In this document: positions 25,844-36,200 of the stretch, in pieces
Position numbering within the stretch: position 1 is the first letter of the stretch
How the letters are laid out: every line of letters starts with the position of its first letter
Assembly: GCF_932526225.1 (NCBI RefSeq)
Contig: NC_064042.1
Span: 14,829,040 to 14,893,039 of the forward strand
Direction: 5' to 3'
Length of the DNA stretch: 64,000 bases
From: Nematostella vectensis
Taxonomy: Eukaryota > Cnidaria > Anthozoa > Actiniaria > Edwardsiidae
Notes under the pieces: model-generated
What the model was told of the DNA's origin: nothing
Databases searched by the model: none
The model's input: the letters and a program-made list of their open reading frames with translations, nothing else
Program-made: the position numbers and the translations under genes

Positions 25844-25851
25844 TCTTTAAA
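25844..25851 (-). promoter_or_regulatory. Promoter octamer TTTAAAGA of the ankyrin gene
   Basis: On minus it reads AAAAAAGTGGTTTAAAGACG, closely matching the pol promoter block, and lies 26 bases before the ATG at 25825. Confidence 0.62.
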
Positions 25852-25946
25852 CCACTTTTTTCGAATTTTTTTAGACGTGTTAATTCACATCTACTCCGAA
25901 CTGACAGTTTTCTGGAAATCCTGATTTCTCTGGAAATCAGGAAACA

Positions 25947-26873
25947 TCATACCACACCAGGCGTACCCAGGACTGTGGCCACTTCTCTCGCTTTCCTACT
26001 GATGGTCAACTCGGAGACGCCCGTTCTTTCGGAGAATTTTTTAAGCGTAATATCGACCCCCTTTAGCCGTACCCAGTAATAGGTTAAAGCGACCGCAAAG
26101 GATTGTGGGCGAGCGCGATTCAACTCAGACGAGCGGTTCTTAGATCTGTAGTAGAGCTGGACCACCTCTCCCTTCTGTGTGGGGGACGCCGAGAATCTAT
26201 CCATCACATCGTGAATGTGATCCACGACGGTGGGAGACGTTCCGTGTAGTAAGTAATCTTTAGGCATGTTAACACTAAAGATTTTTAGACCCTTAAGACA
26301 ACTCTTCCTGCTCAATCCAAAAGTCTCCATTAAGGTTTTCGGTGTCTGACACTTACCGGACATCTTGTAGGCGTAGTAAATACACGCAAAGACGATCGCC
26401 TTCCGTGGGTCGCCGCGAAAAATCTGGCCTTTCGTCACCTGAGTGTATATCTCGTTAGCTTTGGCTACAATTACCCCACTAAAACCCATGTTCTCCACAT
26501 CCTTGTCAATGTTTCTATCCTCAGACCTACGTACCTGGACCCGACTTGGATTCGAAGACCGTTTGCCGTCGGAATGTCCGTAAAAACCCCATTCTCTTTC
26601 GTGCGCGATCACGCGCTGCATCTGTTCCCCGCACTCTAAGCAACTAGTGACCCCGTCTTCTGTGACCAGGTCGTCATGATTGCAAAGGGTGTTACTACTA
26701 TCCTCGTCTCCCAAGGAGGCTCTACTAGTCTCGTATTTGGTGAGGGCTCGGTCAAACAGTGCAAACTCCGGCATGAGGGTGGGGACGTTAATCCTGGGTA
26801 CCGGCCCGTCGGGGATATTATATGGTGGTGGTGACCGGTCTTCGGCCGTACGTTCAACCGTTTGTTCCCCCAT
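25947..26873 (-). CDS. TFIIB-like transcription initiation factor (308 aa)
   Basis: An N-terminal zinc ribbon has Cys64, His66, Cys78 and Cys81 (CNH...CLEC). A linker with conserved basic residues follows. The first cyclin-type repeat spans about 130-195 (RKAIVFACIYYAYK, QTPKTLMETFGLSRKSC). The second spans about 215-300 (RPQSFAVALTYYWVRLKG) and ends in a helix-turn-helix (FSERTGVSELTISRKAREV). TFIIB bridges TBP-bound promoters and RNA polymerase II; several large DNA viruses carry their own version. The N-terminal tail carries DGPVPRINVP, shared with the element polymerase (DGPIPEINVP). That suggests a common docking or processing motif. Its promoter belongs to the same class as pol. Confidence 0.88.
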   Translation of the reverse strand: MGEQTVERTAEDRSPPPYNIPDGPVPRINVPTLMPEFALFDRALTKYETSRASLGDEDSSNTLCNHDDLVTEDGVTSCLECGEQMQRVIAHEREWGFYGHSDGKRSSNPSRVQVRRSEDRNIDKDVENMGFSGVIVAKANEIYTQVTKGQIFRGDPRKAIVFACIYYAYKMSGKCQTPKTLMETFGLSRKSCLKGLKIFSVNMPKDYLLHGTSPTVVDHIHDVMDRFSASPTQKGEVVQLYYRSKNRSSELNRARPQSFAVALTYYWVRLKGVDITLKKFSERTGVSELTISRKAREVATVLGTPGVV

Positions 26874-26891
26874 TTTATTGAACTGTTCACG

Positions 26892-26899
26892 TCTTTAAG
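26892..26899 (-). promoter_or_regulatory. Promoter octamer CTTAAAGA of the TFIIB-like gene
   Basis: It is preceded on minus by TCACATCTAAAAAGCCTTTT and GAAAAGTGG, nearly identical to the pol upstream region, and lies 26 bases before the ATG at 26873. Confidence 0.65.
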
Positions 26900-26936
26900 C
26901 CACTTTTCAAAGGCTTTTTAGATGTGAAGTCAAGAT

Positions 26937-26962
26937 GCTAGCCTCTCGAGCTGCCTCTAGGC
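26937..26962. repeat. Dispersed GC-rich palindrome, copy 7
   Basis: GCTAGCCTCTCGAGCTGCCT then CTAGGC, about 40 bases upstream of the TFIIB-like promoter octamer. It corresponds to copy 1 upstream of pol. Confidence 0.72.
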
Positions 26963-27044
26963 GTGTTGTGTGTGGTCGCTAAGACTTCCGAAGGGGTCCG
27001 CGTGAGGGCGGTGCGGTCTAAAGTCTCCACACCTCATTCGTGGA

Positions 27045-27305
27045 CTAGTATCTTACCCATCTTTTTTCGCCATACCGTGGCATGGAGACTAACATTGCTA
27101 GAACACCAAGGACAATTGTCGCCGCTCCGGCCACAAACCCAACGGGGTCGAAGCTTCCGTATTCTGAGTCTTCATAGTAATCAGCGTTACAACAGCAGTG
27201 TTCAGGCCCCGCATCCGCAGTGTTACTCACATTCACCTCCGGCACCGAACAACCGCCGGCGGTAGCCGCACCATCTCTAATCTTAACCTCCGTCTTTAAT
27301 GTCAT
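27045..27305 (-). CDS. Small single-pass membrane protein next to the right TIR (86 aa)
   Basis: The longer open frame enters the TIR repeats, so I take the ATG at 27305, which has a promoter octamer 28 bases upstream. The N-terminal part is Cys-rich (GGCSVPEVNV, HCCCNADYYEDSEYG). The hydrophobic segment GFVAGAATIVLGVLAMLVSM is followed by a short basic tail (RYGEKRWVRY). Topology and location suggest an accessory membrane protein; no homologue recognised. Confidence 0.62.
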   Translation of the reverse strand: MTLKTEVKIRDGAATAGGCSVPEVNVSNTADAGPEHCCCNADYYEDSEYGSFDPVGFVAGAATIVLGVLAMLVSMPRYGEKRWVRY

Positions 27306-27325
27306 TTTATCTAGGACCCCATACG

Positions 27326-27333
27326 TCTTTAGA
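27326..27333 (-). promoter_or_regulatory. Promoter octamer TCTAAAGA of the 86-aa gene
   Basis: It lies 28 bases before the ATG at 27305, in the position expected from the other genes. Confidence 0.55.
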
Positions 27334-27339
27334 CCAGAA

Positions 27340-27363
27340 TAGCCTCCCCGAGCTCCCCCTAGG
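27340..27363. repeat. Dispersed GC-rich palindrome, copy 8
   Basis: TAGCCTCCCCGAGCTCCCCC then TAGG, at the inner edge of the right TIR; the mirror of copy 1. Confidence 0.72.
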
Positions 27364-27718
27364 TGCGACACGTGACAAAATGATCGACAGGTTTTTGACA
27401 AAATGATCGACAGGTGGGCGTGGCTATCACGTGACAAAGTGATTGACAGGTTTTTGACAAAATGATTGACAGGTGGGCGTGGTCGTCACGTGACAAAATG
27501 ATTGACAGGTTTTTGACAAAATGATCGACAGGTGGGCGTGGTCGTCACGTGACAAAGTGATTGACAGGTGGGCTTGGTCGTGCAAGAGATCTCTGGCAAA
27601 CTCGCGCATGCGCAGGTCGCGAGGCTTGGCGGAGGTGTGCGGAGACTTTTGCGCCACTTTTGGAATGAAATTTGGGGAGATCAAAAAGTTGCGCCAGCTG
27701 CGCCAAAATCCTACTACT
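27350..27718 (-). repeat. Right terminal inverted repeat of the Polinton
   Basis: Reverse complement of the left TIR, ending CCTACTACT. The outer unique part matches the left copy; the inner array is shorter (7 units rather than 11). Confidence 0.93.
27360..27568 (-). repeat. Right subterminal repeat array, 7 units
   Basis: Long (about 36 bp, with CACGTG) and short (about 23 bp) units alternate strictly, long-short-long-short-long-short-long, unlike the irregular left array. Confidence 0.9.
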
Positions 27719-27723
27719 GCAGG
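27719..27723. other. Right target-site duplication GCAGG
   Basis: Direct repeat of 11261-11265 adjoining the right TIR. Confidence 0.85.
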
Positions 27724-28717
27724 TCACCACCAGCCCCTCCCCCTCCAGCAAAAAGCTTGACCTGCGCTCTGCAAGGGCGGTAGGAACAGAGTTTGTTAGG
27801 CTAAATTCTGATAATAATCCACAAATTTCCCTCTTATTTGGCTAAAATATGCCTTTTTTACGACGCGCAAAGAATCTAGCCTAACCAACTCTGCCCCCCC
27901 CAACCAGTTGTTGATGATTCTTTAAAAGAGCCCTTGTCGACCACGCATTTTTATTGATTTTATGTTAACGGTACCCGATCCTTGCTTCGTAGCACCTTAT
28001 AACGTTAAAAGAACGGATCTCGAAAAGAAAGACACGATTTCCATCCTAAGATATCAATAAATGCAATATTTTAAATATGAGCTCTCTTTTACGAACTGAG
28101 TTTGCACTGTAACACATAATGAAATCTGCGGACGATCACAAATACAAAACTACAGGTTTAAATTGCGCATGCGCGGCTCCACGCCACGTAATACTGGAAT
28201 TATTTGGGTTCTTGAGTTTTCTAGCCTTCAGAGGGGAATACCTTATTTTGAGGCCTGCTACAATCCTGTGGGGCTGCATATGATCCGTTAAAAAATCTTT
28301 TGCTGCAATAACTAATGGTTCGAGCTACTATTTTCATAGAACATCTTTGATAAGACTTAAACTTATTTTTTTCCAGTGGATCTTTATGTTTTATGCTTTA
28401 TGGGGAAAGGAACACAAAACATCATGACAACATTTTCTTGTTTTTTAATAGATTTTTTAACATCTCTTAAAATTTGAAAAAATTTCCTAACTAAATATGT
28501 CAAGCGAAATTTTCGGCTATGTTTCTAAACAAAAATTTGAAATAATATGATTATATAAGATAATTATAATGGAAACAATTGGAACCTTTTAAATATGTGA
28601 AGCAAAAATATTTCCAGGGTAAAATGATAAAAAAAATATACAAACAACAAGAGATACGAAAACTTCAAAACCTCATCCTGAGGGCTTAACGCAACGAGTT
28701 TATGTGTGTTAAGATTT
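27724..28717. other. Intergenic DNA between the Polinton and the large ZP gene
   Basis: AT-rich, with no supportable gene. It should contain the 3' untranslated region of the minus-strand ZP gene; I could not fix its poly(A) site. Confidence 0.55.
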
Positions 28718-28887
28718 TTAGTAATCGGTTCCCTCTTTAACTATCAGAACATCCGCGCTACTCTGGTCGTGTTTCGGCTTGAATACGACGTAGATTATGC
28801 TGACAACAAGAACTAACGCCACGAAGCCAAGTGAACCTGCAACGATTTCCACGATGTACGTTCGACTGTCTTCTCTGGCTCCACGAT
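28718..28887 (-). CDS. Last exon of gene B: transmembrane helix and tail
   Basis: After a TTTATTTCAG acceptor the exon encodes about 57 residues. A hydrophobic segment (IVEIVAGSLGFVALVLVVSI) and a tail (VFKPKHDQSSADVLIVKEG) precede TAA at 28718-28720. Confidence 0.85.
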
Positions 28888-31800
28888 CTGAAATAAATAA
28901 ATCGTTTGAATTCTCATTTGGCCGTTTTACTCGTAGCCAGGTGGTGCTCTTTAATCTTTAAATATTATGATTGCCAATAGAGCGAGCTAATCCAGCTGGA
29001 GGTTCCCGAGCCCCCAGCCCCACCCCCCACAGAAAAATTGGTCTACTTAAAATAAAATAAAAATATTGTTATAACACCTGCTTCATCCAACCCCTCCCCT
29101 CCCCCCCCCCCCCCCCCCCCCCGTATGGGGAAAATCCTATTGGTAGTAAAACTCACTGCTCACATTACAACAGAAACCTACATTATTTTATTTGTATTTT
29201 TCCGTTTACCGATTAATAAATCTATGTTTTCGTTTATTTTTCTATTGATACAATACCTCATATACCGTCCCAAATACAATCTCCTCCTTCTCCTCCGCCT
29301 TCAAACCAGCCTTTTTGTTTTGAGAATGGCGGCTTTTACTTACGAACTGTCTCTTTTTGGCAAATGCTAAGATGACTAGCGCAAAGCCAAGGCTATAAAT
29401 TTCTTTATGACTCCCTCATTATTAAACAGATCCTTCTTCTTTTGTACAGTATGGATTTAATGCTGTACAGTTAGTCAAAACAGCGACTGAAGTCAGCCTT
29501 TCGTACCTTTACTCCAACGATTCAACACATATCAACACTACGACTGTGTTTGTTTCCGCCAGAACACGGAGAACAAGCGCATGCCATACGAGCCCTTGGG
29601 GTACATGTCACCCTACACCACTCTCAAAACTAAAACTCACCGATTCGACTATTTTCAATTTTATTGTCCCCATTTTTTATCCATCTAATCGGCCCGACCG
29701 TGAGTTGCTGAGTGGTCTGGTACTCAATCCCAGTCTCCCTCCGCCGTCGCCGTTGATATGGGCACCCCTTGGTACAGCGTGATTTCTTGTCAGACCGCTG
29801 ACACACAAGCACTTCGCAGTGCAAGTAAACTTCATCCGTGCGGAAGGTTTCGAAGTAGAACGCTTTTAGGTTGAACCGCTGTACAGGGGAGAGCTTGTAT
29901 TTGTGATCCAGGGTTTCATCGCGGGCACATCTGTGGGAGCAATAATCGATGTTTTAGATATCGACAGTTTAGCATTTCACCTCACTCCATTTCTTTGTTT
30001 TTCTGTACAGAATGATAATCTCCTCAATATTATTATCATATTTGTTTTTTGCGGTCGTTTTGGGCAAGTGTTGCATCCCCGTCTTTTGGGATTATACCCA
30101 CGATTATGGAAGTTTCTAGAAGAATCTAGATCAGGGCTGAGTTAAACAACATTCACAGCCTAAAACAATGAAATTACCCGCAATAGTGCACTGACCCCTA
30201 TCGTTCATTGGAAAGCCTTTGTAGCCTCAAAGTGAGGGATTTTAGCTGGTTCGCAAGAAAAATAATATCAATCAACCTATCAGATCAACATATTTCAATC
30301 GTAGTGTGAACGCAGTGTTTGATCTAACTTCAATTACAAAACCCGTTTGTCAGTGCATTAGGGCCCTGAAAGTAGTTTTTCCACAGGAATCCCACAACTA
30401 CGATGAAATCGACACTGATATGCCTGCTCCATTTGATTCGGAGGTTTTGAAAGATCATACAATCCGCCTCTCCTCGCCACCCATTTCAACTCAAACGTCT
30501 TCTAAGAACAATAATTTCTGCAAGTTATCCAGGCTGGAAAAAGAACGTGCCCCCCCCCCCCCCCCTAAAAACATCCCCTCGCTACCCATTTCAACTCACC
30601 CTTCTTCTAAAAACGTGTATCTTTGCTTATCATCCGGGTCTTTGGAGGGCGTGGCATAGCAAGTGTCGGCGAAAAGCACCAGGTCAGTGTCGTTAGAGGT
30701 GACTGCGACCTCGAGGTACACTGGGTAATTTGACCGGATGTAGACTGGGTATTTGTTGTAAGCCGACTCGTACCTTTCGCTCTTGTACATCGCCATACTG
30801 TAACTGAAGTTACCAAACCCAAAAGCTTGGGAGAAAGGATTACAGTTAGTGTTGAATCGACGACTGCTACATTTATTACTTTAAAGCAGCGGATCCAAAC
30901 GTCTGGTACATGTCTCTTCAAAAGGTTTCGTATTGAATAGTGATGAGTTGATTTAGTAACATCATCACCTCGTAGATCACCCCATCCCTTTCCTGGTTTA
31001 TGATCTAATAAATCCCTTACCCTTATCCATCCTTTACCCTGATACATCCCTTACCCTTATCCACCCCTTACTCTTATCCATCCCTCACCTTTATCCATCC
31101 CTTACCCTTATCCATCCCTCACCCTTATCCATCCCTCACCCTTTTAATCCCTCACCCTTATTCATCCCTTACCCTTATTCATCCCTTACCCTTATCCATC
31201 CCTTACCCTTATCCATCCCTTACCCTGATCCATCCCTTACCCTTTTTCATCCCTCACCCTTTTCCATCCCTCACCCTTATCCATCCCTCACCCTTATCCA
31301 TCCCTCACCCTTATCCATCCCTCACCCTTATCCATCCCTTACCCTAATCCATCCCTTGCCCTTTTCAATCCCTTACCCTTATCCATCCCTTACCCTTATC
31401 CATCCCTTACCCTTATCTATCCCTTACCCTTATCCATCCCTTACCTTTTTCAATCCCTTACCCTTATCCATCCCTCACCCTTATCAATCCCTTACCCTTA
31501 TCCATCCCTTACCCTTATCCATCCCTTACCTTTATCCATCCCTTACCCTGATCCATCCCTTACCCTCATCCATCCCTCACCCTTATCCATCCCTTACTCT
31601 TATCCATCCCTTACCCTTATTCATCCCTTACCCTTATCCATCCCTTGCCCTTTTCAATCCCTTACCCTTATCCATCCCTCACCCTTATCCATCCCTCACC
31701 CTTATCCATCCCTTACCCTTATCCATCCCTTACCCTGATCCATCCCTTACCCTTATCCATCCCTCACCCTTATTCATTCCTTACCCTTATCCATTCCTTA

Positions 31801-33187
31801 CCCTTATCCACCCCATACCCTTATCCATCCCTTACCCTGTTTCGTGGACACGAAAGTAAAGGAAGGCGAGAAGTGGACGACAGTCAGCACCATGCGTCGA
31901 TGATACTTGCAGCTGAAAGCGAAGTAAGCCTGATGGTCCCTGGTGATCACTTTGTTCTTGTCTTCCTTCTCTTTAGGCACGACCTTGTTCATGATGATGT
32001 TATTATGGTATATTATATACGTTCCGTCACTGCTATAGTTGTGTTTCGTTCCACATCCGTCTAATGTCGTGCGCATGCGTATTTGGACAGCGTTGGTGGA
32101 GTAAGCCGTGCATTTGTCTTCGTTCAGATGCGCTTTGCTGTACTCGAGCCCGGGGAACCGATCCACGTCAAGGATGACTTCCATTTGGTTTTGGTCGCAG
32201 CTAACGTGGAACAGATTTTGTGTGTCTGTGGGTTTACATGAGGTATCAAAGTAAAGGAATGCATGGTTATTTTTTTAGTATTTTTACGAAATGGAATTCT
32301 AATCGGAACGAGAGATCGCAAAATACTGAAAATTACAACAATTATGCATTTTGACAAAACAAATAAAAGTTCTTAAGAGCAAAAAGATTTTTAGACAGGA
32401 AGAAACTTTTAATTAAAGCTTTTTATTGTTTGATAATGTTGGCAAAATAAATTAGTTTTAATGTTGGGAAATTAAAGTAGTTCCAGTGGTACTAGTTCTA
32501 TTGACAGCAGGGCTCTTTCAAACGGCTGTATGAACATGGCTATTTGCTCTATCAAACGGCTGTATGAACATGGCTATTTGCTCTTTCAAACGGCTGTATG
32601 AACATGGCTATTTGCAATACTTCAGTTGTTCAGATTTTGATACTGTATGTGGTATAAAATAGAGTTTTTGTAAGATCAGTTTCTAGACAAATCATTACGA
32701 ACCTGTAGGCATCTCTGTTGTTGGAGCAAAAGTTGATGGTACGTTATCTGGTTCTTAAAAAAAAAAGAAGAAAGTTTATAACATCAATAGATCTAAAACT
32801 GAGATAAAGCCAATGCTTACCATATTTCACTCGGCCAAATCTATCGACGCCGACATCCATATTGTCTTTTAGTTTACATGACTCAGCTTTACCTCCGGGA
32901 CAATCAGCATCGTCTGGGCAAATATCAGAGGTTTTGTTAGTACAATATCACAGTGATGATTCGCTTAAGTAAGCTATAGTGATCAATTATGATGGTGATG
33001 ATGACGATAATGATGATGACGACAATGATGATGATGATAATGATGATGATGAAGAAAACGATGATTATTATAATGGCGATGATAATTATGATAATAATAA
33101 TGATAATGATGATTGATGATGATGAAGAAAACGATTATTATTATGATGGCAATGATGATTATAATAATAATAATAATATAATAATAA

Positions 33188-33218
<31 letters not shown>

Positions 33219-33227
33219 AACAACAAC

Positions 33228-33286
<59 letters not shown>

Positions 33287-36200
33287 TTGATGATGATAAT
33301 GATGATGATGATGTCGGTGATGAGGCTTGGTGATAATAGGTTTTAATAGTTGGTGTTGATGATAAAAATAACGATGATAACGATGATAATGATAATCATA
33401 TAATAATAAAGGGAGTCATAACGACCACATATTGTTCAGTATAGTGATATTTTTTTATAATTAAAACACCGTTAATGAATCTTACTTACCCAAGGCTCTA
33501 TACTCGAGTAGAAATCCAGAGTAAAAGTCTTCCTTCAGTGACATGAACTGCACATAGCCGTTATTATCCCCAGAGATCTCAACAGGTAGGACATCACACC
33601 CGCAATGCATGACGGACCCACTTCGGCCTGTCAAGCTTAGACGAACCCAACCCTACAGGGGAAAAGAATGAATAGTTTATAAGCTTATAGCAAATAAATG
33701 CAATACCGGCCCTTACAGTGAACAATATGCCATACAGAATGAATAGCTTATAAGCTTTTAGTATAAATCCACTTCATTCTATCACGAATCTCGCAATCTG
33801 ATTGGCTCCCATGCTCACTATCTACTGAGCCATAGATAGTGAGTAGCGAAAACCCGGCGTTTTCGCGACAAAAGCGATAATTTATAACTAAGATTTATTA
33901 AAATCGTCATTTATTTGAAGGTAGTATGTGAGTTGATTTCTACTAAAACAATTAGACTACTCGTTCTTGTTTTCTCTGAGTCAAGACTATTTTATTGACT
34001 CATAGAAAACTCATATCTTATCTTATCATCGCTTATCTTTACCTTTTCGCAGAACATTGCTTCCCTCTCGTGCAAACCCATCCAGTGGAACTTGAAGAAA
34101 ACTTTCTTTCCTTCGGGAACTTTTACGCTCCATAGGCACCTTTTCATGCCAGGGACAGGGTTAGGGAAGCCAATGTGACCGATGTACCCAAAGGTACCTC
34201 TCATAATAGTGTCCCTCGTACATGGACCTACAAAAACAGGACCTTTCGCGCTTATGTCACGCAACACACTTGGTACACTCATAGCCTTACGGTATTTCTA
34301 CAGACTGGCGGAAGGGTTTTACTCATGGCGGGCTATGGTTTACAGAGCGACGCGCGCTACCGTGGACACCTTGACAAACTAGAAAATCAGCCAAAAATGA
34401 TGCAAGAAATGTACTATTTGCTTGTAAAACTCCTCCCTGCCAATCAGGCTTGCCAAAGGATGCTTCGGTGAAAATAACGACGGTAATAACCTTAGCTATA
34501 CAAAGCTCGTGCCAATAGCAACTGTGACCTTAACATACCAATTGGCGACTTGCACTAAGAAGTCACGTGAATTCAAGTGGCCTTTTCGCTAATTGAGTAT
34601 TGTCATGGTGACCAGGTCACGCGCTACCTATTTTTTGGTGTACTTGGACATGATTTCATTACCATCACGTCCGTGACCAAGACGTCACATGCAAACTCGC
34701 CACCACAATTGTTGAGTTAGCCATCGCTTGGCGGGTTAACCATTGGTGGCGGCGAGTTGACTGTAAATCGTTCCAGCGAGCCCTGATCGTACAAGAACTT
34801 ATTTCTTTCAGACACAAAAAACAAACAGTATTTTGTTGAAAAGGGTTAAAATCAATTCAATTTAAACGAATATGATCTATCATATTCATTCCAATGATAA
34901 TGTTATTGTTTTACAGACTCCTCTATTCTTATAAAGTTTCCATGACCTCGTTATTGAAAACTCACCAATATTCCCAGCATCCACGAGAATATCTACAAGA
35001 ACATATCAAGACAGCGTTATGATTGCATCTAGAAACTTATTAAATTTGAATAAGATACATTTATTTATATGCATAAATAAGGTGACTTTTAAGACTTTTG
35101 GCAAGGATTACAGCGCGACCAAGAAAACCGTGAGCACCTAAAATATGTATGGAATGTTTGTTCCGACCAATCACTCGCGAGATATTCAAACAGCCAACTA
35201 GAAACATGTCTCAACAATTCTCAGTATCTGAATTCTCGCGTCTGATTTGTCAGAAGACAATCAACATTCCACACATATTTTAGGTGTTCACGGTTTTACT
35301 GGTTACGCTGTAAAATAAGTTCACAGCGGTCCAAATCCCGCTAACGCGTTGAATAACATCGGTTTACATCATCGTTATGAAAAGTTTGCATAAAAGCTTA
35401 GACAACGAGAAAATAACGCTGAATACTTTGACATCACTGTGTTTTAATAAACGTATCAGAAAAGACGTAGAAGAAGCGTATTCCAAGGGGAGTCCGAGGG
35501 GTCCGGAAATAGTTTTTGCGTAGAAGGAAGTGACTTTGCAATACAATATCACCCAGCATCTCTACATTACATACCTCTTCGAACGGTTTTATAGGTGAGT
35601 TTAAACCCCGAGGCACTGTCTTCGTCGTTAGAAATAAAACGGATAAGCATGGAGTTCCCGGATGAGAGGAGAGAGATGCTTCCTTTGGCGCAGTGAGAAT
35701 ATCTTGAGAGTTAAATAGAATCATTACGACAATTACTACGTTACCATAAATAAGAGCATCAATCAGTTAAATTAATGATAATAGAAAAACAAGTCATCAT
35801 AACTATGATCACAAAAAAGCATGATCGAATAAAAAAGTTTCAAATATCCAAAAAGTTTAATAAAGGAAGACATGAATCAAAATTAAGTCAATGTCGGTTT
35901 TCAATTGGCCTCACTTCGGCAAAGATCTACCATCGCCATCTCCACGTGTTTCCTGTTGGGAGGATCAGTTGTGGTGTCGATGACACCATCATTACAAAGC
36001 GCGTAGATATAGAAGAGTATAGGGGCACGCACTTCCCAAATCCCCCATTCTCACTATTGTTGTCATCACCTTCACATTCATCAACATTATCATAATTACC
36101 ACCAGCATCATCAACATTATCATAATTACCACCAGCATCATCAACATTATCATAATTACCACCAGCATCATCAACATTATCATAATTACCACCAGCATCA

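Larger units (their letters stand above)
11266..27718. mobile_element. Complete Maverick/Polinton (adintovirus-like) element, 16.45 kb
   Basis: The element is bounded by long TIRs beginning AGTAGTAGGATTTTGGCGCA and flanked by GCAGG on both sides. It carries the diagnostic Polinton set: protein-primed family B DNA polymerase, retrovirus-like DDE integrase, A32-type packaging ATPase and candidate jelly-roll capsid proteins. It also has about ten accessory genes. No frameshift or internal stop was seen in any recognisable gene, which points to recent insertion or purifying selection. Gene order from the left is pol(+), int(-), MCP(+), ATPase(+), eight more plus-strand genes, and then four minus-strand genes (Cys/His repeat, ankyrin, TFIIB-like, small membrane protein). 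Polintons are regarded as endogenous virus-like elements; virion formation here is inferred, not shown. Confidence 0.96.

Noticed and set aside
27306..27437. N-terminal extension of the 86-aa Polinton protein into the TIR array
   Set aside because: It would translate subterminal repeats and the promoter octamer; the ATG at 27305 is better placed.
31356..32064. Plus-strand frames with SIPYPYPSLTLIHPLP repeats
   Set aside because: Products of the 17-bp minisatellite antisense to gene B.
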